From Methanobrevibacter millerae (GTDB lineage Archaea; Methanobacteriota; Methanobacteria; Methanobacteriales; Methanobacteriaceae): a stretch of 64,000 nucleotides of DNA. Position 1 is the first letter of the stretch. Every line of letters starts with the position of its first letter. The stretch is from contig NZ_CP011266.1 in the NCBI RefSeq assembly GCF_001477655.1, positions 62,001 to 126,000 on the forward strand, given 5' to 3'. The position numbers were made by a program, and so were the translations under genes. Positions 33,664 through 41,636 of the stretch are shown one piece after another. Below the pieces are notes generated by a model. That model saw only the letters and a list, made by a program, of their open reading frames with translations, was not told the DNA's origin and searched no databases.

Positions 33664-36546
33664 ATTAGAAAACAATTTATTGTGCTGATGATTTTGTGTG
33701 TAATCTTCACATTATTTGTTGGTGGAGTTTCTGCAGAGGATGTAACATCTGATGTGGATAATGCAGTATTGGCTGATTCAATTAGTTCTGATTTATCTCA
33801 AGTTAATGTTGCGGTAGATTTTGAATTTTCAGATGATAACAGCAAAATTACTCCAACTTTTGGTGTTGTGAATAATACAGTCATATCTCAGAATTATGAT
33901 AACTCATCAAAATATTATAATGTTAAAATTAATTCCACCGGAATTGCAGATAAGATAAATGTTTCAATCTCTGCTCCGGGTTATTTAACTCAATATAAGC
34001 TGGTAGATTCAAAAAGTGTATCTCCGGTTAATGTTAAAATGTTGGCAAGTGATAGTTATAAATTAGGTCATGATGTAACTGCAAAAGCAGATTCATTGCT
34101 TGATTTTAAAAATGCTGATGCAGTATTGGCTATTACTACTGCAGGTGTACCAAAATTAAATGGTAAAACCAGTGAAGCAGCTATTGATGGAATTCTTAAC
34201 TATGCTACTGGCTATGTTTCTTATGGTAGGGGTAATATATTAATGTTACGTCAAACTGCAGTTGATCCTATTGATTTTTGTTTTGTTACAAAAAAGGGCA
34301 ATAATCTCAATGCAGCTATATTCTTGAATGGACAAACAAAAGAGGCATATCTTGGTACAATTTCCGAATATATGACTACATCCCAATGGAATACTTTATT
34401 TAAGGCTGTTGGTGGTGAAAATGCATTTTCATTCGCTAGTTTGGCTAATGGATGGAATGATGGAGTAACCTTCGATGTTTTACAAGAAGCAGCTTTCCAT
34501 GGACACATCTGTGAAGGAACCCTAGGTGGTTATACAATAACAAAAGCATTACTTCAATATTATCCTCCAATTAAAGAAACTGGAAACGGAAAACAATCTC
34601 CTGGTGATATAACTTCCTATAAAGTATTAGGTATTCCTGGAGATTCAGCTAACGATGCTGTTATTTTCTTTTTAGATGCCACCTCTGGTAAAACATCATA
34701 TGTTGGTTTTAATACTACTTCCACAGGTGCAACTGAAAAGATGATTGGTTTTATTCGTTGGAATAGTCAAACTAACAAAGGTACCATTGTTGTAATGGAA
34801 TATGATTCTGATACAAATAAACAATTGTTTGAAAAAGAAACTGGAATTACTGGTGACGGTAGTTTGGAACAATTAAAATACAATACCTGGTGGATTAACA
34901 GAATCTATAAAAATCCTGCAAGTCTTGTTAAAATTTTAATTGAAAAAGAAGGTTTAACAAAAGAACAATATTTATATTTGGTTGGAGTTGAAGATGACGA
35001 TGAAGATGAAGAAGGTCATGTTATTAACGCTACTAATTCCCATGGATTGGATTATGCTTATATTCAAGGATTAGATTTACCTAATGCTACTCGTGACAAT
35101 GTTATCGCAAATAAAGGTTCATTAACTTATAACGATTTTAAAGATATTGGAAGTAAAGCTGCAAAAACGGCTAAAGACATTTATGAAAAAGAATTGGGTG
35201 TTAAAATACATAAAGACATGCCTAATTTGATGGTTTTAACTTCTGCCGGTTATGTAATGATTAATGAACAATCAACCGAAGCATGTTGGGATGGTTTATT
35301 TGAGGAATTAGGCTCTAGATTATCTAGAAAAACATTATTACCTAATCATAAGGCTATTTGGACACCATTATGGTTTAATTTCTTATTAAAACAAGATGAT
35401 GGTTCTTTAATGAGTATATATATGAGATACAATGAGGATGGAACATTCTTTATTGGTGAGTATAATGGAACTCAAGTATATAACATTAATATGACTACTC
35501 TCAACAATTCAGCATTATCTGGCGGAATCAGTGCCAGTGCATACCCTGATGGAAACTACTTCAGTATTCAAAGTATTTCCAATGCATGGTCTGCAGGTCC
35601 TGCATTTGATCAAATAATGTCTTTCTTATTCCATAATCATGCATGCCCTGGTGTACAGCCAGGATTTTTCATAGTTGACTATATCCAAGAAAATTTCCCA
35701 CTCAATGAAAATCAATCTTACATCTATATTGCAAACGAGCAATATTGTAAGGATGACAGTCTTGAATATATATTGGACGTATCTCCTGGTCTCGGTAATT
35801 ATCTTGTTCAAAAATTAACAAGCGATGAATATAAAGGGGCTGATGATTTAGATGAAGAAGGTATATTGATTATTTGGGATTCTGCCAATAATATTGGTCA
35901 GGCTGTATCTATTAGTTATAAATGGCCAAGTCCTGATTTAAGTGCATATGCAACTTCAGAATCTAAAAGAGCTGCTCAAATTCAAGCATTCATTGATTTA
36001 TACAATGGCAATGAAAATCCTATCTTAACTGAAAATTATCATACTGTTGCTCATGGTGACAGCAGATGGATTACTCAAGAGCAATATCAAACCATCATTT
36101 CTGGCGGTGAAGGTAGTAGCCTTAAGTATTTAAGAAGCTTAGATGATGTAAGTAAAGAGGATTTATTAAAAGCTATTGAAGAAAGTAAAGCTAATGCTGA
36201 ATCAAATAATACAAATACAAACACTAACAGTAATACTAATACTAATACTAATTCTAATAGTAATTCAAATGTTCCTTCATCCAGTTCTAATATTGGTTCA
36301 AATACTGCTCAAAGAAGTTATTCAAGTGTCGGAACTTCATCTAACAATAGGGTAAATGATGTTTCTGATGCGTCTGATGAGTCAGATAATTCTGATGGAT
36401 CTCCATCTGATTCAGGTAAATCTTATGAGGTTACTAAACAACCGGTTACTAAATCAGCTTCTAATAATAACTTAATTTATGCAGTTGTTGGAGTTTTAAT
36501 CATTGGTGTTTTATTCGGTGTTGGATATATGAGACGTAAAAACTAA
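33664..36546 (+). CDS. Anchored surface protein with two FmdE-type modules, probable ATT start
   Basis: The protein (960 residues) has a signal peptide, two copies of a composite module, a Ser/Asn linker (about 855-910) and a C-terminal membrane helix (about 933-953) ending MRRKN. Each module has an LTSAG/STEA block (about 155-180 and 522-548) followed by an FmdE-like domain with HGHICEG (His279-Cys283) and HNHACPG (His657-Cys661). The HxHxC set is the family's metal site, and both copies keep it. FmdE domains were named from formylmethanofuran dehydrogenase operons; their reaction is unknown. Starting at GTG 33682 would remove all positive charges before the hydrophobic core. ATT 33664, seven bases after GGGGAGG, restores RKQFIVLMILCVIF, a proper signal peptide; an in-frame TAA at 33658 limits the start to ATT 33661 or 33664. 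Confidence 0.8.
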   Translation: MRKQFIVLMILCVIFTLFVGGVSAEDVTSDVDNAVLADSISSDLSQVNVAVDFEFSDDNSKITPTFGVVNNTVISQNYDNSSKYYNVKINSTGIADKINVSISAPGYLTQYKLVDSKSVSPVNVKMLASDSYKLGHDVTAKADSLLDFKNADAVLAITTAGVPKLNGKTSEAAIDGILNYATGYVSYGRGNILMLRQTAVDPIDFCFVTKKGNNLNAAIFLNGQTKEAYLGTISEYMTTSQWNTLFKAVGGENAFSFASLANGWNDGVTFDVLQEAAFHGHICEGTLGGYTITKALLQYYPPIKETGNGKQSPGDITSYKVLGIPGDSANDAVIFFLDATSGKTSYVGFNTTSTGATEKMIGFIRWNSQTNKGTIVVMEYDSDTNKQLFEKETGITGDGSLEQLKYNTWWINRIYKNPASLVKILIEKEGLTKEQYLYLVGVEDDDEDEEGHVINATNSHGLDYAYIQGLDLPNATRDNVIANKGSLTYNDFKDIGSKAAKTAKDIYEKELGVKIHKDMPNLMVLTSAGYVMINEQSTEACWDGLFEELGSRLSRKTLLPNHKAIWTPLWFNFLLKQDDGSLMSIYMRYNEDGTFFIGEYNGTQVYNINMTTLNNSALSGGISASAYPDGNYFSIQSISNAWSAGPAFDQIMSFLFHNHACPGVQPGFFIVDYIQENFPLNENQSYIYIANEQYCKDDSLEYILDVSPGLGNYLVQKLTSDEYKGADDLDEEGILIIWDSANNIGQAVSISYKWPSPDLSAYATSESKRAAQIQAFIDLYNGNENPILTENYHTVAHGDSRWITQEQYQTIISGGEGSSLKYLRSLDDVSKEDLLKAIEESKANAESNNTNTNTNSNTNTNTNSNSNSNVPSSSSNIGSNTAQRSYSSVGTSSNNRVNDVSDASDESDNSDGSPSDSGKSYEVTKQPVTKSASNNNLIYAVVGVLIIGVLFGVGYMRRKN

Positions 36547-36596
36547 TTTAATAAGATTATTATTCAATAATCTTTTTTATTTTTTTCGTGATTAAT

Positions 36597-37064
36597 ATGA
36601 ATTATAAATTTTTAGCAATATTTGTTTCTGTTTTATTTGTTTTGTCTTGTTTGGGAATGGCTTTTGCACATCCAGGCCATGGCAGCGAATATGTTGAAGA
36701 GGTATCTTCATCTTCAGATAGTTCCCATAGTAGTTCTGTTGCTCAAAGTTCTAATTCTGGAAGCGGGTCTTCTTCTAGTTCTGCAGGTTCTTCTGGTGGT
36801 TCTTCTTCTAGTTCTGCAGGTTCTTCTGGTGGTTCTTCTTCTCAATCTTCTAGTTCTGCAAGCGGCGACAAATCAGTTAATTCAGATAATGATGTTAAAA
36901 ATACAAATGAAAGTCTAAATAATACAACTTCTAATGTAAATTCCTCAATCAATGAAACAAATGATGGTAATGAGTTATTCAGTTTGAATAATATTATTAT
37001 TCTTATATTTGTGTTTATTATTGGGTTTTTAGCAACAATATTAATATTTAAATTATTTAAGTAG
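36597..37064 (+). CDS. His/Ser-rich anchored surface protein
   Basis: The 155-residue protein has a signal peptide (1-24, ending GMAFA) whose removal would expose HPGHGSEYVEEV as mature N-terminus, a Ser/Gly-rich stretch (about 35-85) including a perfect 11-residue tandem duplication, an Asn/Thr region with glycosylation-type sites, and a C-terminal membrane helix (about 130-152). The HPGH start could bind a metal ion. GTGATTAAT serves as ribosome site, so ATG 36597 is chosen over GTG 36588. It lies 50 bases after the FmdE gene on the same strand and is probably co-transcribed, which suggests a shared role at the surface. Confidence 0.65.
   Translation: MNYKFLAIFVSVLFVLSCLGMAFAHPGHGSEYVEEVSSSSDSSHSSSVAQSSNSGSGSSSSSAGSSGGSSSSSAGSSGGSSSQSSSSASGDKSVNSDNDVKNTNESLNNTTSNVNSSINETNDGNELFSLNNIIILIFVFIIGFLATILIFKLFK
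36771..36836 (+). repeat. 33-bp perfect tandem repeat, two copies
   Basis: Units 36771-36803 and 36804-36836 are identical (starting TCTTCTAGTTCTGCAGG) and encode the 11-residue SSSSAGSSGGS-type stretch. Such repeats change copy number by slippage, so linker length may vary between strains. Confidence 0.9.
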
Positions 37065-37152
37065 AAATATTCTACATTTATTTTTTTTCACTAAATTTAT
37101 ATATCATATCCCAGTATAATAATATTAACTAATTTTATATAAGGTCATATTC

Positions 37153-38715
37153 ATGGGAAATAAACTGATAAGAGGTAGTTTAATAATTTTTGCAGGTAAT
37201 ATCATATTCCGTATCGGAGGATATATTTACCGTTTATTAATGGCTATGCTTTTGGGACCAACCATGTATGGTGTTTTAGGTCTTACTTTACCATTTCAGG
37301 GCATTTTTCAGACATTGGGTGCGGGAGGTTTGCCTCCGGCCATAGCTAAATATGTGGCTGAATACAATGCCGTTGAAGAATATGACATGGCCAGACAAAC
37401 CATTTACACAGCTTTAAAAATCATGGTATTTTTAGGGCTTTTATGTGGAGTCTTGATGATTTTTGTTGTAGCTCCTTGGCTGACTTATTCTTATTTGGGT
37501 AAACCTGAAGCATTAGTTCCTTTACAGATTGTTGGACTTATCACACCATTCAGTGTGGTTTTGGGTGCATTCAGAGGAGCATTTCAGGGTGTTTACAAAA
37601 TGGAGTATATATTATATACCCGTGCTATTGAACAGCTTTTCATGATTTTATTTGCAACTGCATTTGTATTAATCGGATTATCTACTGTAGGTGCTTTATG
37701 GGGTACTGTCATAGGCTATTCCCTTGCCGCATTTTCTGCAGTCTATATTTTCAAAGTATACATGCCTAAATATATTCCTGAAGCCAGTCCAGATTTTGTT
37801 TTCACCAAAAGACAGGAGTTAGGTCTTGCTGTTACATTAGTTAAATTTTCCATTCCAGTTATCATAACGGCTATTGCCGAAATGCTTATTTATAATGTCT
37901 GTACAATTGTCATGGGTAAATTTTTAACGTTGGATGCTGTCGGATTTTTTGCAGCGGCAGATCCTATAGCACGTTTGCCTTTGATGATTTCAATTTCAGT
38001 TGCAACTACAATTTTGCCTGCTTCTTCTGAAGCGTTTAAGGTTAAGGATATTCCAACTTTGCAGAAATATGTCAATGAATCATATAAGTATTCATTATTG
38101 TTTGTCGTTCCGATGTGTGTGGGACTTGCTTTATTTGCGGTTCCTACTTTGAGGGTATTGTATTTTGCCAAACCGGAATATGTTGCTGGTGCATCAGCAT
38201 TGGCTATTTTAGCTCTTGGTATGACATTTTATTCAATTTTTGCCATTTCCACAAGTATCGTTCAGGGTATCGGCAATCCGCGCATTCCAATGTATATTTT
38301 AGTATTTGGTGTGTTTGTAACTGCTATTTTAAATTGGATTATGGTTCCTATAATGGGTATTGCAGGAGGTGCACTTGCTACTACACTTGCATGCCTGGCA
38401 ATGATGATTCCTATAATCTATTTTGTATTTAAATTAACTAAGGCAAAGGCTCAAAAATTGCCTGTTATTAAAATCATTGCTGCTTCAGCTATTATGGGTA
38501 TTTTTGCATTATTAATTCCTAAAAATGCTATTTGGCTATTTCCAGGAATTTTTGCCTGTATTATTGTATACTTTTTTGCATTGATTTTGGTTAAATTTTT
38601 CACAAAAGAGGATATTACATCTTTAAGAGAACTTTCCTCAAAATTCGGCCCTATTTCCACAATTGCCAATAAACTTCTTAATTTTGTTGAAAGACTGGAA
38701 TTTAGAAATGATTAA
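37153..38715 (+). CDS. Polysaccharide/lipid-linked oligosaccharide flippase (MOP superfamily, SpoVB/MurJ-like)
   Basis: The 520-residue integral membrane protein has 13-14 predicted helices and begins KLIRGSLIIFAGNIIFRIGGYIYRLLMAMLLGP, the typical first helices of the polysaccharide-transport branch of the MOP superfamily. LGAGGLPPAIAKYVAEY, ARLPLMISISVATTILPA and VQGIGNPRIPMYILVFG follow the family order. These proteins flip lipid-linked sugars or wall precursors to the outer face. In a pseudomurein-walled archaeon it is a candidate for wall-precursor or surface-glycan export, together with UppP (42570) and the polymerase-like protein (20636). The exact cargo cannot be told. Confidence 0.85.
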   Translation: MGNKLIRGSLIIFAGNIIFRIGGYIYRLLMAMLLGPTMYGVLGLTLPFQGIFQTLGAGGLPPAIAKYVAEYNAVEEYDMARQTIYTALKIMVFLGLLCGVLMIFVVAPWLTYSYLGKPEALVPLQIVGLITPFSVVLGAFRGAFQGVYKMEYILYTRAIEQLFMILFATAFVLIGLSTVGALWGTVIGYSLAAFSAVYIFKVYMPKYIPEASPDFVFTKRQELGLAVTLVKFSIPVIITAIAEMLIYNVCTIVMGKFLTLDAVGFFAAADPIARLPLMISISVATTILPASSEAFKVKDIPTLQKYVNESYKYSLLFVVPMCVGLALFAVPTLRVLYFAKPEYVAGASALAILALGMTFYSIFAISTSIVQGIGNPRIPMYILVFGVFVTAILNWIMVPIMGIAGGALATTLACLAMMIPIIYFVFKLTKAKAQKLPVIKIIAASAIMGIFALLIPKNAIWLFPGIFACIIVYFFALILVKFFTKEDITSLRELSSKFGPISTIANKLLNFVERLEFRND

Positions 38716-38784
38716 TATATAGTAAATCTTATTTTATATAACAAACAAAATAAATAATGTTATATATCTTTGGAGGATTATAAT

Positions 38785-39477
38785 ATGACTGATGTAAAAG
38801 CTGGTGTCGAATATAAGATTAATGTAGATGGTAATTCTTTTCTTCTTGACAGCAAAAAATACCAACTACTTGAATCTATTTTGGATACTGGTTCCTTAAC
38901 GGAATCTGCCAAAATGGTCAAAATTTCTTATGGGACCGCACTCAACTATATTGACAAAATTGAATCCACTCTTCAAGTAAAAATTGTGAGTACTTCTAAA
39001 GGAGGTAAAGGTGGTGGTGGGGGCACCACTTTGACTGAAGAAGGTTATTCTATTTTGAAAGAGTGTAAAAAAATCAATGCAATCATGGAGCTTCACAAGG
39101 ATGTAAATGAAATCGAAGCTGAAGTTTTGGCAATTGATCAATCAAAAGGGGTCATGACTGTTAAAATGAATAGTTTTGAGGTTAACATTCCTTTGAATAA
39201 GAACTATGCTGTAGGTGATAAGGTTTTGGCATTGATAAGCTATGACAATATCTTTTTGATGCTGGAACCGCAAAAATCAAGTATCCGTAATATAATAAAG
39301 GGTACTATTGTTGAAATGAGACTCAATAATGAGATTATTCGCGTTAATGTGGATGTTGGGGGAGTCAATATCTATTCAGATATTACTGTATCCGCTGAAA
39401 AGGAATTAAATCTTACTATTGGTAAAGAAATCTATATTGGATTTAAAGCAATGTCTGTGGCTACATTAAAATTGTAG
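38785..39477 (+). CDS. ModE-family transcription regulator with two TOBE domains
   Basis: Residues 1-105 form the LysR/ModE-type winged helix (LLESILDTGSLTESAKMVKI and the glycine-rich loop SKGGKGGGGGTTLTEEG, diagnostic for ModE). Two TOBE/MopI-like domains follow (about 115-165 and 170-230), which bind molybdate or tungstate in characterised members. It would control molybdenum uptake or formylmethanofuran dehydrogenase genes. ATG 38785 has GGAGG eight bases upstream; TTG 38770 is rejected. A ferredoxin gene follows 20 bases later. Whether this protein binds oxyanion is inferred from domain content only. Confidence 0.88.
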   Translation: MTDVKAGVEYKINVDGNSFLLDSKKYQLLESILDTGSLTESAKMVKISYGTALNYIDKIESTLQVKIVSTSKGGKGGGGGTTLTEEGYSILKECKKINAIMELHKDVNEIEAEVLAIDQSKGVMTVKMNSFEVNIPLNKNYAVGDKVLALISYDNIFLMLEPQKSSIRNIIKGTIVEMRLNNEIIRVNVDVGGVNIYSDITVSAEKELNLTIGKEIYIGFKAMSVATLKL

Positions 39478-39497
39478 TTCATTATATGGGTGAGTTC

Positions 39498-39698
39498 ATG
39501 TTACAAATTGAGGTTGATGAGTCTAAATGTATTGGTTGTGGCAAGTGTTATGAGATTTGCCCTAAAGCAGCTAAAATTTGGAAAGTTACACGCGTTGCAC
39601 GTATATTAGATTTGCGATATTGTCATGTCTGTACATTATGTGCAATGGAATGTCCTACAGACTGTATTAAAATCATACGTGATGGTCCAAAGGATTAA
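39498..39698 (+). CDS. Two-cluster 4Fe-4S ferredoxin-like protein
   Basis: The 66-residue protein has two cluster-binding motifs, CIGCGKCYEICP (residues 11-22) and CHVCTLCAMECP (about 43-54), arranged as in 2[4Fe-4S] ferredoxins; the second motif has the CxxCxxCxxxCP spacing. A basic stretch (KIWKVTRVARIL) joins them, which is longer than in typical clostridial ferredoxin. GGGTGAG precedes ATG 39498, so ATG 39486 is not preferred. It lies between a ModE regulator and hisB. It may carry electrons to a molybdenum or tungsten enzyme, but the partner is unknown. Confidence 0.85.
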   Translation: MLQIEVDESKCIGCGKCYEICPKAAKIWKVTRVARILDLRYCHVCTLCAMECPTDCIKIIRDGPKD

Positions 39699-39738
39699 AT
39701 GCTTTAATGTAAAACTAATTATTTTGTAGGTAATAATT

Positions 39739-40317
39739 ATGAGTCGAATAGCTGATGTTGAAAGGAAAACATCTGAAACGGATATAAGAATTAAGATGAA
39801 TCTTGACGGTGTGGGAAAGTATAACATTTCCACTGGAGTAAATTTCTTCAATCATATGCTGGAATCATTTTCAAAACACAGCATGATTGATTTGGACATT
39901 ACTGCTGATGGTGATATTGAAATTGATGATCATCATACTATTGAAGATGTTGGAATTGTACTTGGCGAAGCTTTCCTGAAAGCTATTGGAGATAAAATAG
40001 GCATTAAACGTATGGCTCATGCAATTGTGCCTATGGACGAGTCTGTTGCAACGGTTGCCATTGACATTAGTGGCAGAAGCTACTGTAACATGAACTTGAA
40101 CTTTAAAAATGAAAAAATTGGCGACATGACATCAGACATTGTCGTTCATTTCTTTGAATCATTCGCATCTTCGGCTAAACTTAATATATATGGTGAAGTT
40201 CAGGGTGTAAATGACCATCATAAATGTGAAGCTATTTTTAAAGCATTTGCAAAAGCCTTAAAAGATGCTATAAATATAGAACATGACCAGATGCCATCAA
40301 CAAAAGGAGTTATCTAG
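39739..40317 (+). CDS. hisB: Imidazoleglycerol-phosphate dehydratase
   Basis: This enzyme removes water from imidazole-glycerol phosphate in histidine synthesis, with manganese sites built from paired histidines. The 192-residue monofunctional form shows both metal motifs, [16 protein letters not shown] (about 68-83) and [12 protein letters not shown] (about 158-169), plus [12 protein letters not shown] and the DISGRSYC block. GTAGGT precedes ATG 39739. It forms the end of a plus-strand run and is convergent with mtd. Its partner gene in this window, hisD, is 35 kb away. Confidence 0.96.
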   Translation: MSRIADVERKTSETDIRIKMNLDGVGKYNISTGVNFFNHMLESFSKHSMIDLDITADGDIEIDDHHTIEDVGIVLGEAFLKAIGDKIGIKRMAHAIVPMDESVATVAIDISGRSYCNMNLNFKNEKIGDMTSDIVVHFFESFASSAKLNIYGEVQGVNDHHKCEAIFKAFAKALKDAINIEHDQMPSTKGVI

Positions 40318-40375
40318 TTAATGGATTCATTTCCATTATCTTATTTTTTAGGTTAATTTTTAAAAAAGTTAAAAA

Positions 40376-40401
40376 AATAAGTAGATGTTAGTCTACTTAT
40401 T
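40376..40401 (-). terminator. Intrinsic-type terminator of mtd
   Basis: A perfect 10-base stem (AATAAGTAGA at 40376-40385 with its complement at 40392-40401) has a 6-base loop; on the minus strand it continues as a run of seven T residues (complement of 40371-40377, partly in the stem). It includes the stop codon of mtd. Confidence 0.8.
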
Positions 40402-41227
40402 CTGGTTTTGAGATTAAATCAGTTTTACGACCAGGGTTTCCTTCTTTCATGTGAGGAGTTCTTAAGACTGTGTCGTTGGATTTTTCTAATTCTCTTGCTT
40501 CTTGTGCTAATTTAGCAGCAGCAGCAGCGATTTCGTGTGCAGCAGCAACTAAAGGAATGAAGTTTTCGAATCCTTTGGTCATGAAACAACCTTTCATGTC
40601 TAAGTTTGCGACAGATCCAGCCATTTCGTATGCAGCGATAGCTTTTGCTTTTGCGTATGGGTTAGCAAATTCAGCAGCTTCTACAGCTTTTTCAGCAGTA
40701 ATAATGAGTTTTGGTAATTCGATTTCTTCTCCAGCATCAGCAGCAGCAATTACGCCGTCAATGGTTTTTTGTACTAATCTTAATGCACCAGTTTCTGCTA
40801 ATACTTTTAAGATATCTGCGTTGAAAATAGCCATTTCAGTTGGGTCTAACCATTCTCTTTTTGCACCAATCATTGGGTCAGACATTACAATAATGTAACC
40901 TAAACCTTGTTCGTCCATTTCATCTTTCTTACCTTTACCTGGTGCGTCACCAATGATGATTGCAGGTAAGTCTTTTTCAGATAAGAGTTCTCTTGCTTTA
41001 GCAGGACCAGGTGCTCCTGGGTTTGGTGAAATGAATATTGCGAAATCAGGTTCAAATGCGTCTATTTTAGGGACAACATCTTCTACTTGTTCTGGGTTCA
41101 TTTTTGCTCCAGATCCAAATACTCTTACATCAATATTTGGTCTGTCTGCTCTTTCGTCTAACAACAAATCGATAACTGGTGAAGTACCAATGTTACCACT
41201 TTTGATAATAGCAATTTTAACTACCAT
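40397..41227 (-). CDS. mtd: F420-dependent methylenetetrahydromethanopterin dehydrogenase
   Basis: Mtd reduces methenyl-H4MPT to methylene-H4MPT with reduced F420, a central step of CO2 reduction to methane. The 276-residue protein matches the family along its length: VKIAIIKSGNIGTSPVIDLLLDERADRPNI, FISPNPGAPGPAKARE, IIIGDAPGKGKKDEM, and the acidic/Ala-rich C-terminus. Codon use is strongly biased and the ribosome site AGGAGATATTTAATATG is near-optimal, in line with high expression. It is monocistronic, with tRNA-Val upstream on the same strand and a strong terminator after it. A TATA-like ATTTAAATAA lies at about 41268-41277. Confidence 0.98.
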   Translation of the reverse strand: MVVKIAIIKSGNIGTSPVIDLLLDERADRPNIDVRVFGSGAKMNPEQVEDVVPKIDAFEPDFAIFISPNPGAPGPAKARELLSEKDLPAIIIGDAPGKGKKDEMDEQGLGYIIVMSDPMIGAKREWLDPTEMAIFNADILKVLAETGALRLVQKTIDGVIAAADAGEEIELPKLIITAEKAVEAAEFANPYAKAKAIAAYEMAGSVANLDMKGCFMTKGFENFIPLVAAAHEIAAAAAKLAQEARELEKSNDTVLRTPHMKEGNPGRKTDLISKPE

Positions 41228-41461
41228 ATTAAATATCTCCTATATTTGTAATATTAAATATGGTGGGAAAATTATTTAAATCTTATTATTTAATTATTGT
41301 ATTCAAATAAATATTATGAAAATTAAATATTGTTTAATTGTATAATTATACATCTAAAAAATTAATCAAATTATTATTATATTAAAAAAAATATATACTA
41401 ACATTTAATTAGATTTTTTTGTAATAAGTAATAAATCATAGTTAAAAATAAGAAAAAACAG

Positions 41462-41533
41462 TGGTTCCGACGAGACTCGAACTCGTGATCCCCTCCTTGT
41501 AAGGGAGGTATCATACCACTAGACCACGGAACC
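41462..41533 (-). tRNA. tRNA-Val (anticodon TAC)
   Basis: On the minus strand a 72-base cloverleaf folds fully: acceptor GGTTCCG with CGGAACC, a D-arm with AGTGGTAT loop, anticodon stem CCTCC/GGAGG around loop CTTACAA, and T-arm ACGAG-TTCGAGT-CTCGT. The anticodon is TAC, for valine. The discriminator is A and CCA is not encoded. There is no intron. A TATA box lies about 25 bases upstream and a T-rich tract follows at 41440-41457. Confidence 0.96.
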
Positions 41534-41554
41534 AACAAATTATATTATGGATTT

Positions 41555-41568
41555 AATATTATATAAGT
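41555..41568 (-). promoter_or_regulatory. TATA box of tRNA-Val
   Basis: On the minus strand ACTTATATAATATT is centred about 28 bases before the first base of the tRNA, the archaeal TATA distance for a tRNA start. Confidence 0.6.
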
Positions 41569-41636
41569 CTTTCGTTGAAAAATTATATATAAAAATAAAA
41601 TAATATAATTATTTAGAAAATTTAGATGTGATATAT

